The notes beneath the pieces are model-generated. The model made no database searches. It saw only the letters and a list, made by a program, of their open reading frames with translations, and was not told where the DNA came from. The translations under genes were made by a program, and so were the position numbers. A stretch of DNA of 9,802 nucleotides from Coriobacteriia bacterium (GTDB lineage Bacteria > Actinomycetota > Coriobacteriia > Anaerosomatales > JAUVQN01), in NCBI GenBank assembly GCA_030598125.1, contig JAUVQN010000038.1, positions 1-9,802 of the forward strand. Reading direction: 5' to 3'. Of the stretch, positions 1 to 6,903 are shown piece by piece; position 1 is the stretch's first letter, and the number at the start of each line of letters is the position of its first letter.

Positions 1-219
1 GAAGGCTCGGGCCAGCTCGAGCGCAGCGAGCTGCTCCGACGCGAAGGGTTGGACGTGACGCACGATCTCAAGGGAGCGGACGGCGCCGCACTCGACGATG
101 TGCTGGACGCGGTCGCCCTGAGCTGGTCTGCGCGACGCATCGCTGACGGCCGAGGCCAGAGGGTTCCCGATCGGCCGCCGAAGGACTCACGAGGCCTGAG
201 GATGGAGATCTGGCGGTAG
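1..219 (+). CDS. DUF429 family protein, C-terminal part (5' end outside window)
   Basis: An open frame runs from the window edge to a TAG at 217-219 and gives 72 residues. Its end reads DSRGLRMEIWR. A closing R-G-[LP]-x-M-x-I-W motif preceded by a proline-rich stretch is typical of DUF429, a family with an RNase H-like fold and predicted nuclease activity. Just before it, the segment LDAVALSWSARRIADG fits the last helix of that family, where an Asp followed by a small-residue helix (D-A-h-h-x-A-h-x-A) is usual. The gene converges on the acylphosphatase gene, with 20 bases between the stop codons. The catalytic N-terminal part is not in the window, so the family call rests only on the tail. 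No reaction can be stated from what is visible. Confidence 0.7.
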   Translation, partial: EGSGQLERSELLRREGLDVTHDLKGADGAALDDVLDAVALSWSARRIADGRGQRVPDRPPKDSRGLRMEIWR

Positions 220-239
220 GGTCCGGGAGAGCGACCGGC

Positions 240-521
240 TCAGCGCATGGAGAATCCGGACTCCCCGACGGGTTCCTCCCACGCTACGTGGAGGTCGTCG
301 ATGACCGCGAGATCTGGTCCCTCGCCCGCCCAGGCGACCGCCGCGTCGACGGCGGCCTTCGATCCTTCGAACACCGCTTCGACCCTGCCGTCGGGCACAT
401 TGCGGACCCAGCCGGCGAGTGCGAGGCGGTTCGCCATCTCCCGAGTCTCGGCGCGGTACCACACGCCCTGCACGCGACCGGAGACGAACACATGGGCGCG
501 GACCGACTCCTCGCTCGCCAA
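240..521 (-). CDS. acyP: Acylphosphatase
   Basis: This 93-residue protein has the normal length of an acylphosphatase, a small cytoplasmic ferredoxin-like enzyme that hydrolyses acyl phosphates such as carbamoyl phosphate and acetyl phosphate. The signature GRVQGVWYRAETREMA (residues 15-30) contains the phosphate-binding loop and catalytic Arg23. The second signature, GWVRNVPDGRVEAVFEG (37-53), contains catalytic Asn41. The C-terminus GFSMR matches the usual last strand. Trp21 stands where Gly or Phe is more common (GVGFR/GVFFR); aromatic residues are tolerated there in the family. The start is a TTG at 519-521, chosen because GAGAGG lies 7 bases upstream and no ATG is available in frame. The gene is monocistronic, convergent with the DUF429 gene, and faces away from the next plus-strand block. 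Confidence 0.96.
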   Translation of the reverse strand: MASEESVRAHVFVSGRVQGVWYRAETREMANRLALAGWVRNVPDGRVEAVFEGSKAAVDAAVAWAGEGPDLAVIDDLHVAWEEPVGESGFSMR

Positions 522-748
522 CGGACCGCCTCTCGAACCGGTGTGTCACAGGCCGGCGGATCGATCGGACCGGCTCCCATCCGCCCCGAATGTGGCATGG
601 ACGGGTCGGAGCGTCCAGCGGCTGCCGGTGCGCGCTCGCACGACTGCGAGTGCTCGCTGGGATAGAGACGGACGGCCCCGGGGGATGAACCGTACATGGC
701 GGCCCGCACCGCGACGCCACGCATCCGATCGGGAGGAGTGTCTGGACG

Positions 749-1156
749 ATGCAGCTGCTGACCAGGACATGCAAGACGGACCGCATGAACGCGGAGCGAC
801 TGGGAGCCAGGGTCTTCGTCCTGGGCGGGGGTCTCTTCTGGGTCGCGGCGGCCCTCGGGGCCTTTACCGGCTACCTCCCCGACGAAGACATCCTTGTCGA
901 GGCGTTGATCCTGCTCGTGCTGACCCTCCTCCTGTTCGTGGTCGGCTTGTACTACGAGTATCTGGCGGCCGTCATCGCCCTGGCGATCGCCGTGGGCGCG
1001 GTCATCTACGGCTTCGCGGCCCCGGGGATCGCCGAGACTGGGACATGGGCCCTGTGGCTGCTCTTCACGATGGTGCCCGCTGCCGTCGCTAGCTTGCTCT
1101 ACTTCTCCGCCGCCCAGATGCAAGGCATCTGTGAGCTCCAGCAGGCTGGCGCCTGA
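749..1156 (+). CDS. Small multi-pass membrane protein of unknown function
   Basis: I do not recognise a family. The 135-residue product is mostly hydrophobic, with about four predicted membrane helices: residues 21-42 (VFVLGGGLFWVAAALGAF region), 48-69, 70-90 and 98-122. There is an acidic loop (PDED) after the first helix and a short polar tail ending QQAGA. The chosen ATG at 749 has GGAGGAG at 732-738, 10 bases upstream, which is a somewhat long spacing. An in-frame ATG at 785 would give 123 residues beginning MNAERLGARV, closer to the first helix, but it lacks a good ribosome binding site. No charged residue pattern inside the helices suggests a channel or enzyme. It leads a run of three small plus-strand genes, two of them membrane proteins, but a 129-base gap with a possible promoter separates it from the second. 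Confidence 0.72.
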   Translation: MQLLTRTCKTDRMNAERLGARVFVLGGGLFWVAAALGAFTGYLPDEDILVEALILLVLTLLLFVVGLYYEYLAAVIALAIAVGAVIYGFAAPGIAETGTWALWLLFTMVPAAVASLLYFSAAQMQGICELQQAGA

Positions 1157-1171
1157 GTCACGAGCATCGTC

Positions 1172-1177
1172 TACACT
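1172..1177 (+). promoter_or_regulatory. Possible -10 element upstream of the winged-helix-like gene
   Basis: TACACT fits the TAnnnT consensus for housekeeping sigma factors and lies in the only sizeable gap (1157-1285) between the first and second small plus-strand genes. Transcription from it would begin near 1184, giving a leader of about 100 bases before the GTG at 1286. No convincing -35 hexamer is visible at the expected distance, so this is tentative. Confidence 0.3.
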
Positions 1178-1285
1178 AGGCACGAGAGGAGAGGGGAGCG
1201 TCTGCGGTCGCGCGTCACTCGCAGGCTGATCCGACGGCGTGTCCTCGCTGTTCTCTCAGGCAACCCGCCCACAACCGGAGTGCGC

Positions 1286-1645
1286 GTGAGCGAACTCGAA
1301 GGGATCCTCGGGCCGTCGGTCGTCGGATTCGTGGACAAGCACGTCAGGTCTCTTCTGACGTGGGACATCCTCGTGTTCTTCCACAGGAACCAGGAGGCGG
1401 TCCTCGACATCGAGGGACTGGCTCGCAGACTGGGCAGACGCCCCGCGGAGATCGAGCCGGAGCTCCGCAGCCTGTGCGGAGACGGCATCCTGAGCGACAG
1501 CGGAGGGCTGATCCGCTACACGCCCGAGCCTGAGCTCGAGGAGACGGTCGGTGACTTCGTCGCCGCGTGTCAGGAGCGACGGCGCAGGCTGGCGCTGATC
1601 GCACTCGTGCTCCACAAGATCAACCCCCGGACGGACAGACTCTGA
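1286..1645 (+). CDS. Small winged-helix-like protein, function unknown
   Basis: This 119-residue protein has a layout resembling a winged helix-turn-helix. Helix 1 is around TWDILVFFHRN (25-35), and helix 2 is DIEGLARRLG (41-50). The would-be recognition helix is RPAEIEPELRSLCGDGIL (52-69), and a short wing is SDSGGLIRYTP (70-80). A basic amphipathic helix follows (ETVGDFVAACQERRRRLALIALVLHKI, 86-112), which may dimerise or contact the membrane. The fold call comes from the spacing of the pattern 'helix, A-x-x-L-G, L-x-x-L-x-x-x-G-[IL]-L', not from a family match. The GTG at 1286 is preferred over the in-frame GTG at 1280 because GGAG at 1277-1280 sits 5 bases upstream of it. It could be a transcription regulator of the neighbouring membrane genes or a protein-binding module; the sequence does not decide. 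Confidence 0.65.
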   Translation: MSELEGILGPSVVGFVDKHVRSLLTWDILVFFHRNQEAVLDIEGLARRLGRRPAEIEPELRSLCGDGILSDSGGLIRYTPEPELEETVGDFVAACQERRRRLALIALVLHKINPRTDRL

Positions 1646-1679
1646 CCCGAGGTCTGAGCGAGAGCGTGACGAACCGGTA

Positions 1680-1695
1680 ACCGCCGCTGGGCGGT
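1680..1695 (+). terminator. GC-rich hairpin between the winged-helix-like gene and the DUF5684 gene
   Basis: ACCGCC (1680-1685) and GGCGGT (1690-1695) form a perfect 6-bp stem with the loop GCTG. It lies 34 bases after one stop codon and just before the ribosome binding site of the next gene. There is no following T run, so it may be an inefficient terminator, an mRNA processing site, or chance in GC-rich DNA. Confidence 0.25.
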
Positions 1696-1714
1696 CCGTG
1701 AGAGAGGAAGCGCG

Positions 1715-2113
1715 ATGGACACCGCAGCCGTCGAGTCGGTCGCATACACGGCATCCGCCGGATCCTGGCTCGTGGGCTATCTGGTCGTCTGGCTGGCCTT
1801 CTGGCCCGTCTTCACGAAGGCGGGTCGAGCGGGCTGGGAGGCGATCGTCCCGATCTACAATCTGTACGTGCTGCTCAAGATCGTGGGTCGCTCGGGATGG
1901 TGGCTGATCGGGCTCCTCATCCCGCTCATCAACGTGTTCGTCTGGATCCTGGTCCTCTACGACCTGGCGGACTCGTTCGGGCACGGCGTCGGCTACACGC
2001 TCGGGCTGCTGCTGCTGCCCTTCGTCTTCGCACTCATCATCGGTCTCGGGAGTTCGCAGTACATGGGCCCCGCCGCACAGCGCCGCGCCCCCACGCACCG
2101 CGACACGATCTGA
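1715..2113 (+). CDS. DUF5684 family membrane protein
   Basis: This 132-residue integral membrane protein has three to four hydrophobic segments: about 17-35, 62-83 (GWWLIGLLIPLINVFVWILV) and 94-112. The diagnostic stretch is FTKAGRAGWEAIVPIYNLY (33-51) followed by VLLKIVGRSGWW. The motif [KR]-A-G-[RK]-x-G-W-x-A-[IL]-[VI]-P-I-Y-N is the hallmark of the DUF5684 family, whose members are often found near signal peptidases and other envelope genes. The C-terminal GLGSSQYMGPAA also fits (G-h-G-x-S-x-Y). The biochemical role of the family is not established. The ATG at 1715 has AGAGGA at 1703-1708 with 6 bases spacing. The gene converges with the HD-GYP gene, with only 25 bases between their stop codons. 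Confidence 0.85.
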   Translation: MDTAAVESVAYTASAGSWLVGYLVVWLAFWPVFTKAGRAGWEAIVPIYNLYVLLKIVGRSGWWLIGLLIPLINVFVWILVLYDLADSFGHGVGYTLGLLLLPFVFALIIGLGSSQYMGPAAQRRAPTHRDTI

Positions 2114-2127
2114 GCCGGACGACCGGC
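2114..2127. terminator. Short inverted repeat between convergent genes
   Basis: GCCGG (2114-2118), loop ACGA, CCGGC (2123-2127) can fold into a 5-bp GC stem on either strand. It sits exactly between the stop of the DUF5684 gene and the stop of the HD-GYP gene, where a shared bidirectional terminator would be expected. It lacks a U-rich tail, so function is uncertain. Confidence 0.3.
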
Positions 2128-2138
2128 GGGTCTGGACT

Positions 2139-3461
2139 CTACAGATACTCCGAGACGGTCACCCCGAGGTTCTCTGGAGCCACGACCTCGACCACCGAGC
2201 GCTCGTCCTGAGCCATGTCGACGTCGATGGGCTCGTCCAGCTCGATGCCGTCCACCCCGAGCACGACCCGGACCTGTGGCGCGAAGAGGTCTTCCCCGCG
2301 GGCGCTGACGACACCGACCGAGTGGTCGGACAGCCTGACGACGCAGCCGATCGGGAAGACGCCGAGCACGCGGACGAACAGCCTGGCGAAGAAGGGGTCC
2401 AGCTCCCCGCCGGCTCTGCGCAACAGCGCGGCCACGGCTTTGTCGGGCGTCGTCGTCGGCTCGCCGTTGTCGCCCGCCTTGGACAGGCGGTCGTAGCGGT
2501 TCGCGACCGAGACCATCCGGCTGTACGGATGAGCTACGTAGTCGCCCTGGCGCTCGGGGAAGCCCGAGCCGTCAGTGCCCATGTGATGCTCGTACGCGAC
2601 GAGCATCGGGGCGTGGGTCTCGTCCGGCACGCGCGAGAGCATGTCTGCGCCGACGGTCGGGTGCAGCCTCTCCATCTCGGCCTCCTGGGCCGGATCGTCC
2701 CTGTCGAACGCGACCTTCCCGATGTCGTGGGTGAGCGCAGAGATACCGAGTGAGGTCAGGCCGTCCTCGGGGAGTCCGAGCGCGACCCCGATGTGGAGCG
2801 AGTAGATCATGACGTTGATGCCGTGCAGGAGCTCTTCCTCGCTGCCCGCGTTGATAGTGGCCATGCCGAGCACGGCGGCTTCATCCTCCATGAGCCGCTT
2901 CATGATCTGCTCGACCATCGGCACCGCAGTGGAGAGCTCGACGTCCTCCCCGCGCTTCAGCATGTCGGAGAGGCGTCGGAGCTGTGCTACGAGCCGATGG
3001 TAGAGCGCGCGGTCCTCCTGGCGCCGGCGATCGCGTTCCGCTCGCTCCTCGGCCTCTTCGTCGGTGATGGTCCCGACGTGCACGTGCCGCACACCACGCT
3101 TCCCGAGCTCCTCCTCGACGTCGAGCTCCGGGGACGGCCGCAGGTTCAAGACCTCAGCCAGGCCCTTCGCGTCCCGCTCTTCGAAGGGCGCCTCGAACGT
3201 GAGGCTCTCGACGAGGCGAGCATCCATCGCATCGGCGAGTGAGGACATGCCCGGTCCGTCCCCGGTGATGACATCACTGCCGGCGTAGAGGCGTCCCTCG
3301 TACACGTTGATGACGAGGGGGCCGCTCGCGAGGGCGTCCGCGGCGGCCTGCACGAAGCCGTCGGCGGCCTGACGGTACGCGGGGTGCGACTCGGGATACA
3401 ACTGGATCGCCTTGCGCATCGTCGAGACGGAGGCGATGAGGTCGGTCGCTTGCGTGTTCAT
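2139..3461 (-). CDS. HD-GYP-type phosphohydrolase with shared N-terminal module
   Basis: This 440-residue protein is probably a cytoplasmic signalling phosphohydrolase. Residues 1-130 form an N-terminal module homologous to the start of the upstream HEAT-like protein (STMRKAIQLYPESHPAYRQ, 13-31). A charged, probably coiled-coil linker follows (132-175). The HD-GYP domain covers about 205-370: His213, HD at 245-246 with Lys249 (HDIGK), His267-Pro268, HH at 292-293, and GSGFP (298-302) in place of the usual GxGYP. The C-terminal domain from FPIGCVVRLSD (369-379) is the beta-rich tail that often follows such domains. HD-GYP proteins hydrolyse cyclic di-GMP. Here Asn321 occupies the position normally held by a metal-ligand Asp (VANRYD against VADVYD), and the segment after HDIGK is shortened, so activity and substrate are uncertain. 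Its ATG overlaps the upstream stop as ATGA (3458-3461), indicating translational coupling. Confidence 0.88.
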   Translation of the reverse strand: MNTQATDLIASVSTMRKAIQLYPESHPAYRQAADGFVQAAADALASGPLVINVYEGRLYAGSDVITGDGPGMSSLADAMDARLVESLTFEAPFEERDAKGLAEVLNLRPSPELDVEEELGKRGVRHVHVGTITDEEAEERAERDRRRQEDRALYHRLVAQLRRLSDMLKRGEDVELSTAVPMVEQIMKRLMEDEAAVLGMATINAGSEEELLHGINVMIYSLHIGVALGLPEDGLTSLGISALTHDIGKVAFDRDDPAQEAEMERLHPTVGADMLSRVPDETHAPMLVAYEHHMGTDGSGFPERQGDYVAHPYSRMVSVANRYDRLSKAGDNGEPTTTPDKAVAALLRRAGGELDPFFARLFVRVLGVFPIGCVVRLSDHSVGVVSARGEDLFAPQVRVVLGVDGIELDEPIDVDMAQDERSVVEVVAPENLGVTVSEYL

Positions 3462-5431
3462 GCCCCACCCGCCTTCCGCTGCGCCTTCAAGGCATCGCGC
3501 GCGAGCGCCTGCACTTCAGCGAAGTGACCGCGCTTGATGAGTGCGCGTCGGCCCGCCAGCCGCTCGAGCCCTGCCGTGGCATCCTCGTCCGGGACCGCGG
3601 CGAGTGCGTTGATGAGCTCCTTCGCGAGCATGAAGTCCTTGCCGTCGACGTCGATCGCCTTGAGCCGGCCGGCCAGGATGGCGCCCGCGTCTGAGTGCCC
3701 GCATCGCGACAGCGCGCGTGCGGCGGCGATACAGACCTCGGGCGCCGGATCCCGCAGGAGTCTCTCGAGCATCCGCAACGTGGCCGGGTTCGTCGTATGT
3801 CCGCGCCGGGTCGCGACCTCGCGCCGCGACTGCGCATCCGAGCGCTCCGCGAGCGACTCGAGAGCCTCCATCGAGCGCTTGTCCCCATTGTCGGACAGCC
3901 TGCGGACGAGAGAGGACACCTGGAACCACTGCACTCGGGGAGCGAGCGCCGGGAGGACGTCGTTCATGCGGCGGCCGAGGATCTGCTCGGCCACGTCAAG
4001 ACTGCCGTCCTTCGCGCCCAGCGCCTCCTTCACGAGCAGCGTCGGGGCCCTGTCCCCACCGGCCTGGACGATCTTGCGCGCGTCCGCCGAGCGCGACGGG
4101 TCCTTGGCGACGGACTCGATGAGTGACGCCATGGACGTGCCGTCCGTCGCCGTCGACATCGCGCTCCTGAGGTGGTCGGTGAGCTCGGGCCAGGGCTGGT
4201 CGGCTCGCTGCTCTCTCATGGAGAGCTCCTCGAGCACCTCGCGAGCCGTGTCCAGATCTCCCGCTGAGATGAGTCTCGGCACCATGGCCGCCAACGTGTC
4301 GAGCGTCCTGCAGTACAGTGCGAAGTCTCGCTGCTGGTCCAGCAGCGAGAGGAGCGTCCTCGCAGCGACACGGAACGACTCGTCCTTCGAGCCGCCGATC
4401 TCGGCGAGCATGCTGTCCATCTCTTCGCGGGTGACTCGTGCCTCTTCGGCCATCTCCTGGTACGAGGGGTCGACAGCGGTGAGCGCATCCTCTTCCTCGC
4501 GAACCCGCTTGACCTCGATCATGTGCTCCAGAAAGCCCTGCTCGCGATCGGTGTGGCCGTACTCCGGGAGCATCTCGCGGACCTGCGCCATGATCGGCCC
4601 GAAGCGATCGGCGATGGGCAGCTCCGTGAGTGCGGTGGAGAGCGACATCATGTTCCGGCCGTACGAGCTCGCGCACACGGACGACGCCACATCCTCCACA
4701 CCCAGACGGGGGAAGAGGTCGGCGACGAGCTCGCGCGTCTCACCGCTGCCGAGCGCGAGGGAGAGCAGCGTGTCCCGCGTCTCCTCGTGGTCCCGGAACG
4801 CATCGGCGAGGGACTCGACGAGCGCGGGACGCCCGGCGTCGCCGACGACGGTCGAGAGCTCGAGCAGGCTCTCCTCGACGGCTGCGGGGTCGTTCTCCAC
4901 CGCTGCGGCGAGCCACGCACCGAACGCGCTCGAGTCGGAGGCGAGCTCGCGCAGGAACTGGTCGATGTCTTGATCCTCGGCGGGCATCGTGTCCTCAGCG
5001 ACCGTGAGCGCGACCTCAGAGATGCTCACGCGTTGGACGCCCGTGCCAGCCATGACGGCGGCAAGTCCGCCGGCCTCCAGGATCTCCTCTGGCGGGCTGA
5101 GCGCAGCGGCGAGGAAGGCTATCAGCTCCTCGGTGGTGCAGCCCGGCAAGAACGAGAGCTCGGCCACGCCGTGCGACTGAAGGAGCCCGGAGAGGTCGCC
5201 CGCGCCGAGCCCCGAGAGGCCGAGGTCCTCGCCGGCGAACTCGAACCCTTCCTTGACCACCCCGAGCGAGAGGACCGGCGCGACGGAGAGGTACTCGCTC
5301 AAGGCGTTCGCGGCGCTGGCCGCGGACTGTCGCGGCATGGGGCTTGACGGAGGATACAGGCGAAGAGCCTTCGCTGCCGTCGAGATCTCGCGCACGACAG
5401 TGCGGACCTGGTCCAACGTGGTCGCGTCCAC
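3458..5431 (-). CDS. HEAT-repeat-like protein sharing an N-terminal module with the HD-GYP protein
   Basis: This 657-residue, mostly helical and acidic protein has no signal peptide or membrane helix. Residues 1-140 are a module homologous to the N-terminus of the downstream HD-GYP protein: STAAKALRLYPPSSPMPRQ lies at 17-35. After an acidic linker (about 145-160), residues 160-450 are helical with weak repeat character. The C-terminal part (about 499-655) looks like HEAT repeats, best seen in LLRDPAPEVCIAAARALSRCG (L558-G578) and the following AVPDEDATAGLERLAGRRAL. HEAT arrays usually bind proteins, so a scaffold or partner role is inferred. The GTG at 5431 is preferred over an ATG at 5467. 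It has AAAGG 6 bases upstream, and it places the LYP motif at nearly the same distance from the start as in the paralogous domain; the ATG has no ribosome binding site. I know no named function. Confidence 0.82.
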   Translation of the reverse strand: MDATTLDQVRTVVREISTAAKALRLYPPSSPMPRQSAASAANALSEYLSVAPVLSLGVVKEGFEFAGEDLGLSGLGAGDLSGLLQSHGVAELSFLPGCTTEELIAFLAAALSPPEEILEAGGLAAVMAGTGVQRVSISEVALTVAEDTMPAEDQDIDQFLRELASDSSAFGAWLAAAVENDPAAVEESLLELSTVVGDAGRPALVESLADAFRDHEETRDTLLSLALGSGETRELVADLFPRLGVEDVASSVCASSYGRNMMSLSTALTELPIADRFGPIMAQVREMLPEYGHTDREQGFLEHMIEVKRVREEEDALTAVDPSYQEMAEEARVTREEMDSMLAEIGGSKDESFRVAARTLLSLLDQQRDFALYCRTLDTLAAMVPRLISAGDLDTAREVLEELSMREQRADQPWPELTDHLRSAMSTATDGTSMASLIESVAKDPSRSADARKIVQAGGDRAPTLLVKEALGAKDGSLDVAEQILGRRMNDVLPALAPRVQWFQVSSLVRRLSDNGDKRSMEALESLAERSDAQSRREVATRRGHTTNPATLRMLERLLRDPAPEVCIAAARALSRCGHSDAGAILAGRLKAIDVDGKDFMLAKELINALAAVPDEDATAGLERLAGRRALIKRGHFAEVQALARDALKAQRKAGGA

Positions 5432-5497
5432 GCTCCCCCTTTCGCGGCGTTCCCCTGGCGCGATCATGCGTCGGCCCGGGTCGCGTCCACGGGCCTG

Positions 5498-5527
5498 AGG
5501 GTATCATCGGTGCGGAGGGCGCGTCAC
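5498..5527 (-). promoter_or_regulatory. Probable promoter of the HEAT / HD-GYP operon
   Basis: Read on the minus strand, GTGACG (5527-5522) and TACCCT (5503-5498) are separated by 18 bases, with an extended -10 TG at 5506-5505. They resemble -35 (four of six matches to TTGACA) and -10 (TAnnnT) boxes of a housekeeping sigma factor. Transcription would begin near 5491, about 60 bases upstream of the GTG start at 5431. This is also compatible with the alternative ATG at 5467. A TATCAT on the plus strand (5502-5507) overlaps the -10, so divergent promoters may share this site. Confidence 0.45.
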
Positions 5528-5583
5528 TCAAGCGGTGGCGAACCACTGTGACCAGGCGATATGCCGCTCGGCGGGAAGGCCTC

Positions 5584-6891
5584 ATGACCGAGATAGCCGT
5601 CATAGTCGTGCTGATCGCCGTCAACGGCTTCCTGGCGGCTGCCGAGATCGCACTCGTGAGCGCGAGGCGAGCCAAGCTGAAGGATCGTGCCGAGCAGGGT
5701 TCCAAGGGCGCCGAGGCAGCACTCGAGCTCATGGAGAACCCATCGCGTTTCCTCGCCGCCGTCCAGCTCGGCATCACGCTCGCCGGGTTCATGGCCTCCG
5801 CTGCCGCGGCGGTCAGTCTCGCATCGGTGTTCGCTGCGTGGCTCGAGGACCTCGGCGTCCCGTGGTCGGACTCGGCCACCTCGGCGCTGTCGGTCGTCCT
5901 GGTGACTATCGCCATCGCCTACGTGACGCTCGTCTTCGGTGAGCTCGTGCCCAAGCGACTGGGCCTCTTCCGTGCCGAGGCCGTGGCAGCGAGCGTCTCC
6001 CGGCCCGTGTCGTGGTTCGCCACGCTCACATACCCCCTAACCTGGGGCCTCTCGCGGTCCACGGACGTGGTCGCTCGTCTTCTGGGCGTGAGCTCCGCGA
6101 GCCGTCGCGAGGATGTCACCGAGGAGGAGATCAAGCTCCTCGTCGCCGAGCAGGCCGGCTTGCTCGATGAGGAGAAGCGCATGATCCAGGAGGTCTTCGA
6201 CCTCGGGGACACCGTCGTGCGCGAGATCATGGTGCCGAGGGTGGACATGGTGATGCTCGAGGACACGGCCGATGTCGGGGAGGCGCTCGACCTATCCAGG
6301 GACTCGGGCTTCTCGAGACTGCCCGTCTACCATGAGGAACCCGACAGCGTCGTGGGCATCCTTCTGCTGAAGGACCTGTTGCCCGTCGCGGTCGAGGGGT
6401 CCGGTGGAGCGCCCGTCACCGACCACATGCGCGAGGCGACGTTCGTGCCGGAGTCGAAGCCGGCGCTGTCGCTGCTGAGTGAGATGCAGGCGGCCCGGCA
6501 GCACATGGTGATAGTCGTCGGCGAGTACGGTGGCACTGAGGGCCTCGTGACGATCGAGGACATCGTCGAGGAGGTCATCGGAGAGATCACCGACGAGTTC
6601 GACCGCGAGGAACGCCACGTGACCGAGCTGGGCGAAGGGGACTGGGCGGTCGACGGCCGGATCTCAGTCGAGGACGCCAGGGAGGCGCTCGGCATCCCGT
6701 TCCCCGAGTCTGAGGACTACGAGACGCTCGCCGGATGGGTACTCGTGGAGTTGGGACACATCCCGTTGCCGGGAGAATCGCTGGAACTCGACGGCGTGAC
6801 GGTCCGTGTCCAGACGGTCCGCAGACGCAGGATCTCGCGACTCCGCGTGACTAGGAGTACCGATGTCGAGCGACCGCCCGCTGAGGAATAG
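5584..6891 (+). CDS. HlyC/CorC (CNNM-CBS) family membrane protein, putative metal ion transporter
   Basis: This 435-residue protein has the standard three-part layout of the family, whose characterised members mediate or regulate Mg2+/Co2+ transport. The N-terminal DUF21/CNNM membrane domain (1-165) has helices near 3-25, 56-87 and 98-118 and a further hydrophobic stretch near 140-160. It carries the typical FLAAAEIALVSARR start and FGELVPKRLGL (118-128). After EEEIKLLVAEQAGLLDEEKRMI (180-201) comes a CBS pair (about 215-332), including REIMVPRVDM, FSRLPVY and GEYGGTEGLVTIEDIVEE. The C-terminal transporter-associated CorC_HlyC domain (about 350-424) includes GRISVEDA and DYETLAGWVL. The ATG at 5584 begins directly at the first membrane helix and has GGGAAGG ending 4 bases upstream. 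The frame is open further upstream but without family-like sequence. It is first in a probable operon with the amidohydrolase (12-base gap). The older 'hemolysin' name should not be taken as a function. Confidence 0.94.
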   Translation: MTEIAVIVVLIAVNGFLAAAEIALVSARRAKLKDRAEQGSKGAEAALELMENPSRFLAAVQLGITLAGFMASAAAAVSLASVFAAWLEDLGVPWSDSATSALSVVLVTIAIAYVTLVFGELVPKRLGLFRAEAVAASVSRPVSWFATLTYPLTWGLSRSTDVVARLLGVSSASRREDVTEEEIKLLVAEQAGLLDEEKRMIQEVFDLGDTVVREIMVPRVDMVMLEDTADVGEALDLSRDSGFSRLPVYHEEPDSVVGILLLKDLLPVAVEGSGGAPVTDHMREATFVPESKPALSLLSEMQAARQHMVIVVGEYGGTEGLVTIEDIVEEVIGEITDEFDREERHVTELGEGDWAVDGRISVEDAREALGIPFPESEDYETLAGWVLVELGHIPLPGESLELDGVTVRVQTVRRRRISRLRVTRSTDVERPPAEE

Positions 6892-6903
6892 AGAAGAGGC
6901 CGC

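Noticed and set aside
522..748. The 227-base gap between the acylphosphatase gene and the first membrane gene as a site for a small RNA or extra gene
   Set aside because: I see no frame with both a start and a ribosome binding site, no strong promoter and no stable hairpin with a tail. It probably holds divergent promoters that I cannot locate.
247..1092. A 281-residue plus-strand open frame across the acylphosphatase gene and the following gap
   Set aside because: It is low-complexity Arg/Pro-rich sequence that covers the antisense of a clear acylphosphatase and then runs out of frame through the next membrane gene.
3534..4973. A 479-residue plus-strand open frame antisense to the HEAT-like gene
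   Set aside because: It is Ser/Arg/Ala-rich with no domain and lies wholly within a better coding frame on the other strand. Long antisense frames are expected in GC-rich genes.
5344..5583. Upstream extension of the HlyC/CorC frame
   Set aside because: The added 80 residues are Arg/Pro-rich and overlap the start of the divergent HEAT-like gene. The ATG at 5584 begins at the normal first membrane helix and has a ribosome binding site.
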